Assembly: GCF_030287445.1 (NCBI RefSeq)
Contig: NZ_JASVWB010000002.1
Location: 7,692,766 to 7,756,765 of the forward strand
Length of the DNA: 64,000 nucleotides
Direction of reading: 5' to 3'
Origin: Streptomyces sp. ALI-76-A
GTDB taxonomy: Bacteria; Actinomycetota; Actinomycetes; Streptomycetales; Streptomycetaceae
Shown here: positions 34,500-42,890 of the stretch, piece after piece
How positions within the stretch are numbered: position 1 is the stretch's first letter
Layout of the letters: every line of letters begins with the position of its first letter
Notes under the pieces: model-generated
The model's input: the letters and a program-made list of their open reading frames with translations, nothing else
What the model was told of the DNA's origin: nothing
Databases searched by the model: none
Position numbers and translations under genes: made by a program

Positions 34500-35473
34500 C
34501 GACCACCACCCCGCCGGTCACCCTGGACGACATCCGTGACGCTGCCGCCCGGCTCAAGGGCGTCGCCCACCGCACTCCCGTGCTGCGCTCACGCACCCTC
34601 GACGAACTCGTCGGCGCCGAGGTCTTCCTCAAGTGCGAGAACTTCCAGCGCGTGGGCGCCTTCAAGTTCCGCGGTGCCTACAACGCGGCCTCCCGGCTCA
34701 CCCCGGAACAACTGGCCCGGGGCATCGCCGCCTACTCCTCCGGCAACCACGCCCAGGCCGTCGCCCTGGCCGCCCGCGAACTCGGCACCACCGCGGTGAT
34801 CGTCATGCCGGAGGACACCCCGGCCTCCAAGCGGGCGGCCACCGCCGCCTACGGCGCCGAGATCGTGACGTACGACCGCTACACCGGTGACCGCGTGGCC
34901 ATCGGGGAGGCGCTGGCCGCCGAGCGGAACCTCGCTCTCATCCCGCCCTACGAACACCCGCACGTCATGGCGGGCCAGGGCACCGCGGCACTCGAACTCA
35001 TCGAGGAGGTAGGAGATTTGGGGGCACTGATGACACCGGTGGGCGGCGGTGGACTGATCGCCGGCAGTGCCACCGCGGCCAAGGGGCTGGACGCCGGTAT
35101 CCAGGTGATCGGCGTGGAGCCGGAGGCCGGGGACGACACCAGACAGTCGCTGGAGGCGGGCCGGCGGGTCACGATCCCCGTGCCCCGCACCATCGCCGAC
35201 GGTCAGGCGGCGGAGACGCCGGGGGAGCTGACCTTCTCCGTCAACCGGCGGCTCGTCGACGGGATCGTCCTGGTGTCCGACGACGAGATCCGGGCGGCGA
35301 TGCGGTTCGCGTTCGAACGCCTGAAGATCGTCGTCGAGCCGAGCGGCGCCACGCCGCTGGCCGCCCTGCTCGCTGGCCGGGCGGGAGCCCTCCCGGGCCG
35401 GGTGGGAGTGATCGTCTCCGGCGGGAACATCGGCGTGGAGCGTTTCGCCCAGCTGTGCGCGGCCGGGGCCTGA
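34496..35473 (+). CDS. PLP-dependent threonine/hydroxyaspartate ammonia-lyase-like enzyme, 325 aa
   Basis: This is a fold-type II PLP enzyme: FKFRGAYN contains the Schiff-base lysine Lys57, SSGNHAQAVA binds the substrate carboxylate, PVGGGGLIAG binds the PLP phosphate and VSGGNIG closes the site. Length (no ACT domain) and motifs fit catabolic threonine deaminase, serine racemase or threo-3-hydroxyaspartate ammonia-lyase, which are hard to separate by eye. GTG at 34496 overlaps the regulator stop (GTGA), with GGAGG upstream. A DauR-like regulator next door suggests use of a hydroxy or D-amino acid as nitrogen source. Confidence 0.88.
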   Translation: MTTTTPPVTLDDIRDAAARLKGVAHRTPVLRSRTLDELVGAEVFLKCENFQRVGAFKFRGAYNAASRLTPEQLARGIAAYSSGNHAQAVALAARELGTTAVIVMPEDTPASKRAATAAYGAEIVTYDRYTGDRVAIGEALAAERNLALIPPYEHPHVMAGQGTAALELIEEVGDLGALMTPVGGGGLIAGSATAAKGLDAGIQVIGVEPEAGDDTRQSLEAGRRVTIPVPRTIADGQAAETPGELTFSVNRRLVDGIVLVSDDEIRAAMRFAFERLKIVVEPSGATPLAALLAGRAGALPGRVGVIVSGGNIGVERFAQLCAAGA

Positions 35474-35672
35474 CTGCACGAGCGGCACGTCGGCACGTCG
35501 GACGTCGGCACCCGATTGCCAGTACATCGGGAGCCGTCACCCGAATGGCGGCCCCGGATGGACGGGCGGACGATGGAGTGATGGGGCGCGGCCCCCGCGG
35601 TTCCGCTCATGGCGGGCGGAAGACGGAGACCGGCCCCGGCCGTGCGGACAACGGCCGGAAGGGAGAGCCGTC

Positions 35673-36032
35673 ATGCTTGAGGTGAAGACACTCGACAAGG
35701 CGGACGAGCGCCGCGACTTCCCCCAGGGACATCTCGAAGCCGTCCATCTCAGCGGACTCGACTTCGCCGTCGCGACCTTCGAGCCGGGCTGGCGCTGGTC
35801 GGAGTCCGTGGCACCGATAGCGGGCACGGACAGCTGCCAGGTCCACCACAACGGCTTCGTCGTCCAGGGGCGCATGCGCATCCGCATGGACGACGGCGCC
35901 GAGAGCGAAGTGGGCCCCGGCGACGTCTTCGTGTGCACGCCCGGCCATGACGCGTGGGTCGTCAGCGACGAGCAGGTCGTGGTGTACGACTTCGCGGGAG
36001 GTATGGCAAAGGAGTACGCGAAGGCGGACTGA
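35673..36032 (+). CDS. cupin-domain protein, 119 aa
   Basis: A single cupin barrel: FEPGWRWSESVAPI, then VHHNGFVVQGRMRIRMDDG and GPGDVFVCTPGHDAWVV. The metal-site histidines are only partly conserved, so enzymatic activity is uncertain. GGGAGAG precedes the ATG. The last codons and stop are duplicated immediately downstream as a 23-base tandem repeat. It is monocistronic, 199 bases after the ammonia-lyase gene. Function is unknown. Confidence 0.8.
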   Translation: MLEVKTLDKADERRDFPQGHLEAVHLSGLDFAVATFEPGWRWSESVAPIAGTDSCQVHHNGFVVQGRMRIRMDDGAESEVGPGDVFVCTPGHDAWVVSDEQVVVYDFAGGMAKEYAKAD

Positions 36033-36057
36033 CCGAGTACGCGAGGGCGGACTGACC
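36012..36057 (+). repeat. 23-base tandem duplication of the cupin gene end
   Basis: GAGTACGCGAAGGCGGACTG plus ACC is repeated at 36035 with one change. The duplication copies the last six codons and stop of the cupin gene into the intergenic region. Confidence 0.85.
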
Positions 36058-36228
36058 GAGTTGGTGTGCGCGGAGTGAAATGACCGCGCCTCGCAGATGT
36101 GCGCGGAGGCGGACCGGACGCCGGTCGCGGGCACGTGCGGCCTCCACTCGGTCGGCGCTGCGCGACCGGCGGATGACCCCACCACCTGACGACAGGTGTG
36201 CCTGAAGGCGGAGCCGAAACCCGTTCTC

Positions 36229-36260
36229 GGGCACGCCCGGTTTTGGCACACCCCGTGCCC
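36229..36260. terminator. hairpin between convergent genes
   Basis: Arms GGGCACG (36229-36235) and CGTGCCC (36254-36260) flank an 18-base loop, between the cupin and oxidoreductase genes. The surrounding 283-base gap has no gene; a pair of GCCCGTCCGGTC-GCCACA words occurs at about 36267 and 36293. Confidence 0.45.
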
Positions 36261-36315
36261 AGAGCCCGTCCGGTCGGCCACAAGCCTCAGACGCCCGTCC
36301 GGTCAGCCACATGAC

Positions 36316-37290
36316 TCACACCGTCACGACGATCTTCGCGCGGGCGTGTTCCTGTTCCAGGTGCCGGATGGCCTCGGCAGCCTCACTGAGGGGGTAGGTC
36401 CGCTCGACGACCGGGGCGATCTGCCCGGATTCGGCGAGTTCCCGGAGTACCGCGAGGTTCTCCTTGCCGGGTTTCGCCGGGAGTTCGAGCAGTCGTCGGC
36501 GGGTGAAGGGGGACATCAGGCGTCGCCTGAAGAAGAGCGACATGGGGCCGAGGACACTGCCGCCCTCGTACACGCCCCCGCCGGACAGCACGAGCGTGCC
36601 GGTCGGAGTGAGCGCGCGCCGGAACGCGCCCAGGGAGCGGTTGCCCACCAGGTCCAGGACGATGTCGTACCGGCGCCCCGTGCGGGTGAAGTCCTCCTGG
36701 GTGTAGTCGACGACGTGGTCCGCGCCGAGCGAGCGGACGAGGTCCAGGTTCCGTGTCCGGCACACCCCGGTCACCTCGGCGCCGAACGCCTTGGCGAGCT
36801 GGACCGCGAACGTGCCCACGCCGCCAGACGCCCCGTTCACCAGCACGCTCTGGCCCGGCCGGACCCCGGCCACGTCCCGCAGACCGATGAGGGCGGTGTT
36901 CGCGGCCAGGGGCATCGCCGCAGCCTGCTCGAAAGTGAACCCGGCCGGCTTCGGGCCGACCGCACCGTCCTTGGCGCACACGAACTCCGCGAAAGCGCCG
37001 TCCGCCTCCCCGTACACCTCGTCCCCGGGGTGCAGCTCCTTCACCTCGCTGCCGACCGCCTCCACCAGCCCGGCGAAGTCCCGGCCCCGGATCCGGGCCT
37101 TCGGCGCGCGCAGTCCGAGCACCAGGCGGGCGATCTTCGGGTCGCCGTGCATGAGGTGCCAGTCGTACGCGTTCACCGCTGCCGCGCGCACCCGCACCAG
37201 CACCTCGTCCGCCGCGGGCACGGGCCGCTCGACCTCCCGGAACTCCAGGGTGTCCGTCGAGCCGTACCGGTCCTGGATGACTGCCTTCAT
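36316..37290 (-). CDS. NAD(P)-dependent zinc-type alcohol dehydrogenase/quinone oxidoreductase, 324 aa
   Basis: It has the MDR superfamily layout: a GroES-like N-terminal domain (VLVRVRAAAVNAYDW, then GRDFAGLVEAVG) and a Rossmann domain with NGASGGVGTFAVQLAKAFGA. Zinc-binding cysteines are absent, so it belongs to the quinone-oxidoreductase-like branch that uses NADPH. GGAGGGG precedes the ATG at 37290. It is convergent with the cupin gene and has no obvious operon partner. Substrate is unknown. Confidence 0.88.
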   Translation of the reverse strand: MKAVIQDRYGSTDTLEFREVERPVPAADEVLVRVRAAAVNAYDWHLMHGDPKIARLVLGLRAPKARIRGRDFAGLVEAVGSEVKELHPGDEVYGEADGAFAEFVCAKDGAVGPKPAGFTFEQAAAMPLAANTALIGLRDVAGVRPGQSVLVNGASGGVGTFAVQLAKAFGAEVTGVCRTRNLDLVRSLGADHVVDYTQEDFTRTGRRYDIVLDLVGNRSLGAFRRALTPTGTLVLSGGGVYEGGSVLGPMSLFFRRRLMSPFTRRRLLELPAKPGKENLAVLRELAESGQIAPVVERTYPLSEAAEAIRHLEQEHARAKIVVTV

Positions 37291-37470
37291 GGTTGTCCCC
37301 TCCGTTGCTGCGGAGCGTACGGGCAGGGGGGCGGGACGGATATCGGGGACAAGCCCTACGTCTGCGGGAGGAGCCGGCCGCCGGTCCCACCCCGCTGTCC
37401 TGCGGTCGGGCGGGTACCCGGGCCGCGCGATTCGGCCGGGGCAGCGTGCCCGTGTCACCGGGCAGCGTGA

Positions 37471-38844
37471 TCAGACGGGCAGCAGGCGTCCGACGAGGGT
37501 GCCGAGCTGTCCGGCGTTGCGGCACTCGTGCATCTCGACGAGGTCGGCGTAGGCGGGGGCGGCGGAGTCGCCGGTGCCCCACTGGGAGCGCGCCTCCGGG
37601 TTCAGCCAGTGGACGCGGCGGGCCCGGTCGGCGATCCGGCGTACGGCGGGCAGGTTCGGGTCGCTCATGTTGGTGCGCGCGTCGCCGAGGACGAACACGG
37701 TGGTGCGCGGGCCGACCGCATCGCCGTACCGCTCCGCGAACTCGCCCAGCGCGACGCCGTAGTCGCTGCTGCCGTGCCAGCCCGTGAGCGTGGCCTCCGC
37801 CCGGATGCGGGCGCCGAGTCCCTCCGGGTCGGCCGCGCCGTGCACGAGCAACCGGGTCACCTCGTCGATCCGGTTGACGAAGGCGAACACCCGCACCTTG
37901 CTGAACTGGTCGTGCAGCGCCTGCACCAGCAGCATCGTGAAGTCGGAGAACCCGGACACCGAGCCCGACACGTCGCACAGCAGCACCAGTTCGGGACGGG
38001 CGGGGCGGCGCCGGCGCAGCACCGGCCGCATCGGCACCCCGCCCGTCGACAGGGAACCGCGCAGGGTGCGCCGCAGGTCGATGGTGCCCCGGGCGGCCCG
38101 GCGCCGGCGGGCCGCTAGCCGGGTGGCCAGCTTGCGGGCCAGCGGCTGCACCGTCCTGCGCAGCTCGGCGAGTTGGGCTTTGCCCGCGAACAGGAAGTCG
38201 ACCCGGTCGGCGGTCGGGGCCACGGCCCGGCGGGCGATCTCGTCCCGGCCGCGCCGCTCGGCGACCCGGCGCCGCGCCTCCGTGGCCACCATGCCGCGGA
38301 ACGCCTCGATACGCCGCCGGATCTCGTCCTCCAGCAGCCGGTCGGCGAACCCCACCCCGCCACCCCGCACCCCGCCGCCCTGCGCGCGGACGCTGTCGCG
38401 GACCCGCGCGAGCAGCGTCTGCGGACGCAGCCGGTCCAGCGTCTGGTACGACGACCAGCCGTCCGACCCCGGCGAGGAGCCGTACCCGCCGAGACCGTCG
38501 ACCGCCTCCGCCGCCAGCCGGCCCAGCAGCGCCCGGTCGTTCGCGGCCAGCGCGGCGGCGAGGCGCTCGCGCAGGTCGTCCCGGTCCGCGGGCTCGGTCC
38601 CGGGCGCGCCGACACCCCGCGGGAAGTACAGGTCGAAGACCGGGTCGAACACCGGGCGCTGGGCCGGGCCGTGCAGCAGGGTCGCGGCCAGCCCCTCCCG
38701 CAGCCGCTCGCGGTCGGCGAGACCCAGTGCCTCCATCGCCTGCGCCGCGTCCACGGTCTCACCGGTGCCGACGCGGATGCCGTGGGCGCGCAGCGCCCCG
38801 ACGAGCGACGTCAGCCGCTCCGTCACACCGGCCGGTGCGCTCAC
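37471..38844 (-). CDS. CoxE-like vWA-domain protein, 457 aa
   Basis: The C-terminal half is a vWA domain: LVLLCDVSGSVSGFSDF is the MIDAS DxSxS, VNRIDEVT follows, and TTVFVLGDARTNM carries the last metal-site segment. The N-terminal half is the helical region typical of CoxE/YehP-type proteins, and an Arg-rich stretch joins them. GTG at 38844 overlaps the stop of the MoxR ATPase gene (GTGA). Together they form the widespread MoxR-vWA chaperone pair, thought to insert metal or remodel a target enzyme. No target is evident next to them. Confidence 0.88.
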   Translation of the reverse strand: MSAPAGVTERLTSLVGALRAHGIRVGTGETVDAAQAMEALGLADRERLREGLAATLLHGPAQRPVFDPVFDLYFPRGVGAPGTEPADRDDLRERLAAALAANDRALLGRLAAEAVDGLGGYGSSPGSDGWSSYQTLDRLRPQTLLARVRDSVRAQGGGVRGGGVGFADRLLEDEIRRRIEAFRGMVATEARRRVAERRGRDEIARRAVAPTADRVDFLFAGKAQLAELRRTVQPLARKLATRLAARRRRAARGTIDLRRTLRGSLSTGGVPMRPVLRRRRPARPELVLLCDVSGSVSGFSDFTMLLVQALHDQFSKVRVFAFVNRIDEVTRLLVHGAADPEGLGARIRAEATLTGWHGSSDYGVALGEFAERYGDAVGPRTTVFVLGDARTNMSDPNLPAVRRIADRARRVHWLNPEARSQWGTGDSAAPAYADLVEMHECRNAGQLGTLVGRLLPV

Positions 38845-39767
38845 AGGGCGCCCAGGTCGAGCTTGGCGCCGGCCTTGAGCAGGTCGTCCTGGTGCTTGAG
38901 CAGCACGCCCAGGGTGTCGCGTACGACGGTCTCGTCGAGGGTGCCGGCGCCGAGCGCGAGGAGGGTGCGCGCCCAGTCGATGGTCTCGGCGACCGACGGG
39001 ACCTTCCGCAGGTCCATCGCCCGCAGCGCGCCGACGACGCGGACGACCGACGCGGCCAGCGCCTCGTCCAGGCCGGGCACCTTCAGCCGGACGATCCGGC
39101 GCTCCAGCTCCTCGTCCGGGAAGCCGATGTGCAGGAACAGACAGCGGCGCCGCAGGGCCTCGGACAGCTCGCGGCTCGCGTTCGAGGTGAGCACCACGAA
39201 GGGGCGGCGGGTCGCGGTGATCGTGCCCAGTTCCGGGACGGTGACCTGGAAGTCGCTGAGCACCTCCAGCAGCAGGCCCTCCACCTCGACGTCCGCCTTG
39301 TCGGTCTCGTCGATCAGCAGGACCTTCGGCCGGTCGCCGCGGATCGCGGTGAGCAGCGGGCGGGGGAGCAGGAACTCCTCGCTGAAGATGTCGGTCCGCG
39401 TCTCGTCCCAGCTCTCGTCGCGGCCGGCGGTGATGCGCAGCAGTTGCTTGGCGTGGTTCCACTCGTACAGCGCGCGGGACTCGTCGACGCCCTCGTAGCA
39501 CTGGAGCCGTACCAGTTCCGCCCCGGCGACCTGGGCCACCGCCTTCGCGAGCTCCGTCTTGCCGACCCCGGCGGGACCCTCGACGAGGAGGGGCTTGCCG
39601 AGCCGGTCGGCGAGGAAGACGGTGGTGGCGACCGCGGGCGAGGCGAGATAGCCGGTCTGGGCGAGACGTGCGGAGACATCGTCGACGGACGTGAACAACG
39701 GGGCCTCCAGCGCGGCGACGACAGCTGACGGCTTCCTATCTAAGCGCTTGTTCAGCACCTGTGTCAC
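38841..39767 (-). CDS. MoxR-family AAA+ ATPase (CoxD-like) with a TTA codon, 308 aa
   Basis: GPAGVGKTELA is Walker A, VLLIDETDKAD is Walker B, VVLTSNASREL is sensor 1, and the LRRRCLFLHI arginine finger region follows. Length is normal. Codon 9 is TTA (on the coding strand ...AAGCGCTTAGAT...), a leucine codon very rare in streptomycetes that needs the bldA tRNA. No later start codon precedes the conserved domain, so the TTA must be translated. It is the first gene of the MoxR-vWA pair and is preceded by a 124-base gap that holds its promoter. Confidence 0.9.
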   Translation of the reverse strand: MTQVLNKRLDRKPSAVVAALEAPLFTSVDDVSARLAQTGYLASPAVATTVFLADRLGKPLLVEGPAGVGKTELAKAVAQVAGAELVRLQCYEGVDESRALYEWNHAKQLLRITAGRDESWDETRTDIFSEEFLLPRPLLTAIRGDRPKVLLIDETDKADVEVEGLLLEVLSDFQVTVPELGTITATRRPFVVLTSNASRELSEALRRRCLFLHIGFPDEELERRIVRLKVPGLDEALAASVVRVVGALRAMDLRKVPSVAETIDWARTLLALGAGTLDETVVRDTLGVLLKHQDDLLKAGAKLDLGAL

Positions 39768-39891
39768 GGGGAATCCGCGACCGCGACGGCCTCCTCGACG
39801 CGCTCGGACCGCGGCGCAGCGCCCCGCACTCGGGGAGAGGGCAGCCGCCGAAACGGCCCCCCCGCTCGCTTCCCCCTCCGCATCGCCGCAC

Positions 39892-41205
39892 TCACGCGGC
39901 CACCGCCACCGCCCCCACGGCCGGAGTCCGCAGCACCCGCCGGGCCGTGACCAGGCTGGTCCCCAGCGTCGCCGCCGCCGCGATCGACACGACCGCGAGC
40001 CAGATGCCCAGCCCCTGGTCCGGCGGCAGCACCGAGTCGGTGCGGACGACGGTGAACGGGATGATCCCGGCCAGCGCGGCCACCGTCCCGAAGAACAGCC
40101 CGGTGACCGTGAGGATCAGCCCCTCGGCGCCCACCGTGCCGAGCACCTGCCCCGGAGTCGCCCCGGCCAGGCGCTGCTGCCCGAACTCCCGGCCGCGGTA
40201 CGTGGTCGCCGCGTACAGCGAGTTGACCAGCATCACGCAGACGAACACCACGATGATGCCGACGACCGTGAGGTTCAGCGTCTCCAGGTTCCTGGCGTCG
40301 ACCGACCTGGCCGGCCCCGTGGACGTCACGGCGTCGTTCTCCACCGCCTGCATGTACAGCGTGGCCGTGGCCACCGCCGTGAACAGGATCAGCGACATCA
40401 GGATCCCGGCGAGGTGGTCCGACCGGCGGCGCAGGTTGCGCACCGCCAGCCAGCCGCTCGCGCCGGTCAGCGGCAGCCGGTCCAGCACCCCCTTCAGCAA
40501 CCGCGGCGACAGCAGCGCGAACCCCACCGACAGCAGGATCGCCCCGTACGCCGGCGCCGCCATCAGCGCCGCGTCCGTCGCCGAGAGGGCGAAGGTGGAG
40601 CAGGCCGCCACGGCACCTATCAGCAGCGCGGCGTACGCGAGCACCGTCCGCACCCGGCTCCGCCGCCGGTGTCCGCGGGTGGCGCGCCGTACGGCGAGGA
40701 AGGCGGCGCCGGCCGCGGCGGCCAGCGTGATGGCGACGCCCGACGTCAGCGCGACCGGACCGAAGGAGTGGTCGACGGACCGCGCGACCTGCCCGCCGTC
40801 CTGGAACACCCCCAGCAGGGCCCGTCCGCCGAGCACCGCCGGGCCGATCGCCAGGACCGCACCTCCCAGGGCGACGGCCACCGCCTCACCCACGACCATC
40901 CGCCTGAGCTGCGCCGGAGTCGCCCCCGAGCAGCGCAGCAGCTCCAACTCGGCCGCCCGCTGGCGGACGTTGACGGTCAGCGTCGAGGCGACCGCGAAGA
41001 ACACCAGCAGGGTGCCGTAGCCGCCGACGACACCCGCCGAGGTGTTCAGCGTGTCCGCGCTCACCGGGTCGACACCGCCCCGGCCCGCCGTGTCGTACAG
41101 GGAGTTGAACGTCATGATGATCGCCGCGCCCAGGAAGGCGGACAGCAGCGTCGCGAGGAACCGTCCGGGCCGTCGCCGTATCGACCGCATCGCCAGCAGG
41201 AACAT
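39892..41205 (-). CDS. FtsX-like ABC transporter permease, 437 aa
   Basis: MacB/FtsX-type permease. The N-terminus (RSIRRRPGRFLATLLSAFLGA) is the first membrane helix, and hydrophobic segments recur throughout, giving two four-helix FtsX units. Conserved loops after the units read RQRAAELELLRCSGATPAQLR and TYRGREFGQQRLAGATPGQVL, the hallmark of this family. It follows its ATPase by three bases. The pair probably exports a lipid, peptide or antibiotic, or acts as a mechanotransmitter. No two-component system is adjacent. Confidence 0.9.
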   Translation of the reverse strand: MFLLAMRSIRRRPGRFLATLLSAFLGAAIIMTFNSLYDTAGRGGVDPVSADTLNTSAGVVGGYGTLLVFFAVASTLTVNVRQRAAELELLRCSGATPAQLRRMVVGEAVAVALGGAVLAIGPAVLGGRALLGVFQDGGQVARSVDHSFGPVALTSGVAITLAAAAGAAFLAVRRATRGHRRRSRVRTVLAYAALLIGAVAACSTFALSATDAALMAAPAYGAILLSVGFALLSPRLLKGVLDRLPLTGASGWLAVRNLRRRSDHLAGILMSLILFTAVATATLYMQAVENDAVTSTGPARSVDARNLETLNLTVVGIIVVFVCVMLVNSLYAATTYRGREFGQQRLAGATPGQVLGTVGAEGLILTVTGLFFGTVAALAGIIPFTVVRTDSVLPPDQGLGIWLAVVSIAAAATLGTSLVTARRVLRTPAVGAVAVAA

Positions 41206-41208
41206 GGC

Positions 41209-41994
41209 TCACACCCCCGCCGTCACGTCGTCGCCCAGGTGCGCCAGCCGCTCGGCCACCGCGTCCGGTGTCGGGGCGTCCATCCGGCCCGCCAGCCGCC
41301 CGTCGGCGAGGAACAGCACGGAGTCGGCGTACGAGGCGGCGACGGGGTCGTGCGTCACCATCACCACGGTCCGCCCGTGCACCCGCACGGTGTCCTGGAG
41401 CAGCCGCAGCACACCGCGCGCGCTGCGGGTGTCCAGGGCCCCGGTCGGCTCGTCCGCGAAGATCACCCGGGGTTCGGTGACCAGCGCGCGGGCGATCGCC
41501 ACCCGCTGGCGCTGACCGCCGGACAACTGGTCCGGCCGGTGCCCGAGCCGGTCGCCCAGGCCGACGGCCGTCAGCACCTCCCGGGTCCGCCCGCGGTCCA
41601 CGCGCCGTCCGGCGAGCTTGAGGGGCAGCACGGTGTTCTGCGCCACGGTCAGCGTGTCCAGCAGGTTGTACTGCTGGAACACGAACCCGATCCGGCCGCG
41701 CCGGAACTTCGTCAGCTCGGCCTCGCCGCCGCCGGTCAGCTCGGTGCCGTCGACCCGGACGATCCCGCTGTCCGGCCGGTCGAGCCCGGCCGCGCACTGG
41801 AGCAGCGTGGACTTGCCGGAGCCCGACGGTCCCATCACCGCGGTGAAGGTGCCGCGGCCGAGGCACAGGGTCACCCCGTCCAGCGCGGTGACGGTGCTGT
41901 CGTCCGTCCCGTAGGTCTTGCTGACCTTGACCAGCCGCAGCGCCTCCGGGGCGGGGCCCGTGTCGTGTGTACGCCGTGTGCCTGTGCGAAACAT
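41209..41994 (-). CDS. ABC transporter ATP-binding protein (MacB/LolD-like), 261 aa
   Basis: Walker A is GPSGSGKST, signature LSGGQRQR, Walker B RVIFADEPTGALD and the H-loop VMVTHDP, in the FtsX-partner class. Two ATGs lie six bases apart; GGAGAGGG ends one base before the first but six bases before the second, so I choose the ATG at 41994. An inverted repeat lies in the leader. It is cotranscribed with the permease gene, energising export of an unknown substrate. Confidence 0.9.
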   Translation of the reverse strand: MFRTGTRRTHDTGPAPEALRLVKVSKTYGTDDSTVTALDGVTLCLGRGTFTAVMGPSGSGKSTLLQCAAGLDRPDSGIVRVDGTELTGGGEAELTKFRRGRIGFVFQQYNLLDTLTVAQNTVLPLKLAGRRVDRGRTREVLTAVGLGDRLGHRPDQLSGGQRQRVAIARALVTEPRVIFADEPTGALDTRSARGVLRLLQDTVRVHGRTVVMVTHDPVAASYADSVLFLADGRLAGRMDAPTPDAVAERLAHLGDDVTAGV

Positions 41995-42002
41995 CGTCAT
42001 CC

Positions 42003-42058
42003 CTCTCCGTCCGGCACGACGTGTGCCTGGCTCACGAAGCTACGGAGAGGCCGGACGG
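42003..42058. promoter_or_regulatory. inverted repeats in leader of the ABC exporter operon
   Basis: CTCTCCGT (42003-42010) pairs with ACGGAGAG (42042-42049), and the overlapping CCGTCCGGC (42008-42016) pairs with GCCGGACGG (42050-42058). The two pairings are mutually exclusive at the overlap. One arm includes the ribosome-binding site, so folding could limit translation. The function is inferred. Confidence 0.4.
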
Positions 42059-42188
42059 AGCACATGGGGCGCAGAACCCGTATCCGGGGGTGTACCCAGG
42101 ACCACCCCGGCGCGAGGACCGGTCACCCCTTGCCCGCGTCGGGTCGTACGTACCGGGATTTCACCCCCCTACCGGCTCCCTCGAGCTG

Positions 42189-42890
42189 CTACGAGGTGAC
42201 CTCCGCACTTGCCCGACCACCCACCAGCACCACCTCCAGCGTGCGCGGACCGTGCACCCCCTCGACCCGGTCCAGCTCGATGTCGCTGGTGGCCGACGGC
42301 CCGGAGATCCAGGTCGACGGGCGGGCCGGGTCGAGGCGTTCGAGGGCCCGCGGGACGGAGGAGACGACCTGCTCGGGGACCCGCACGACACAGATGTGGT
42401 GGTCGGGGACGAGGGTGATGCGGCGGCGGCCCTGATCGGGCGAGCCGTCCAGGACGATCGTGCCGGTCTCGGCGATCGCCACCGCGCACGCGGTCACCAC
42501 ACTGTCGACCCCGTCGAGTTCCCGCGCGGTGCTCTCCGCCCGGTCGGGCACCGGTTCGCTCTCCGCCGCGGACAGCCACGCCGGGTCCAGACCCGGCGGG
42601 ACCAGCACGGTATTCGCGCCGCGTGCCGCCAGTATCCCGGCGATCGTCGAGGCCAGGTCCGCGGTGGCGCAGCGGTGCACGACCGCCCGGTAGTCCGCCA
42701 GGTTCTCGGCCAGCAGATCGACCGTCCGCTCGACCCCCAGGTCGCCGTGCTCGCGCAGATAGTCCCGTGCGACCGCCCGCTCGTACCGGGGGTCCCTCCC
42801 GGGCCCTTCAGGCACTGGGGGAGTGTCGTCCCTCGGTACGTCCGCCAGCGCCCGCCGCACACGGCCCAGAATCCGTTCCCTGCTGCTCAC
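42189..42890 (-). CDS. lutC: LutC, LUD-domain lactate utilisation protein, 233 aa
   Basis: The LUD domain is visible as SSRERILGRVRRAL at the N-terminus, then ACAVAIAETGTIVLDGSPDQGRR and PDHHICVVR. LutC is the third subunit of the LutABC complex, which oxidises L-lactate to pyruvate. GTG at 42890 overlaps the lutB stop (GTGA). The stop is TAG, and 188 bases separate it from the divergent ABC exporter leader. It completes the lut operon, placed downstream of the rhamnose catabolic genes that yield lactate. Confidence 0.93.
   Translation of the reverse strand: MSSRERILGRVRRALADVPRDDTPPVPEGPGRDPRYERAVARDYLREHGDLGVERTVDLLAENLADYRAVVHRCATADLASTIAGILAARGANTVLVPPGLDPAWLSAAESEPVPDRAESTARELDGVDSVVTACAVAIAETGTIVLDGSPDQGRRRITLVPDHHICVVRVPEQVVSSVPRALERLDPARPSTWISGPSATSDIELDRVEGVHGPRTLEVVLVGGRASAEVTS

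Noticed and set aside
37471..39767. Second MoxR-vWA pair as part of the conflict island
   Set aside because: It is 16 kb away, on the other strand, has an intact MIDAS motif and matches the housekeeping CoxD/CoxE-like pair.
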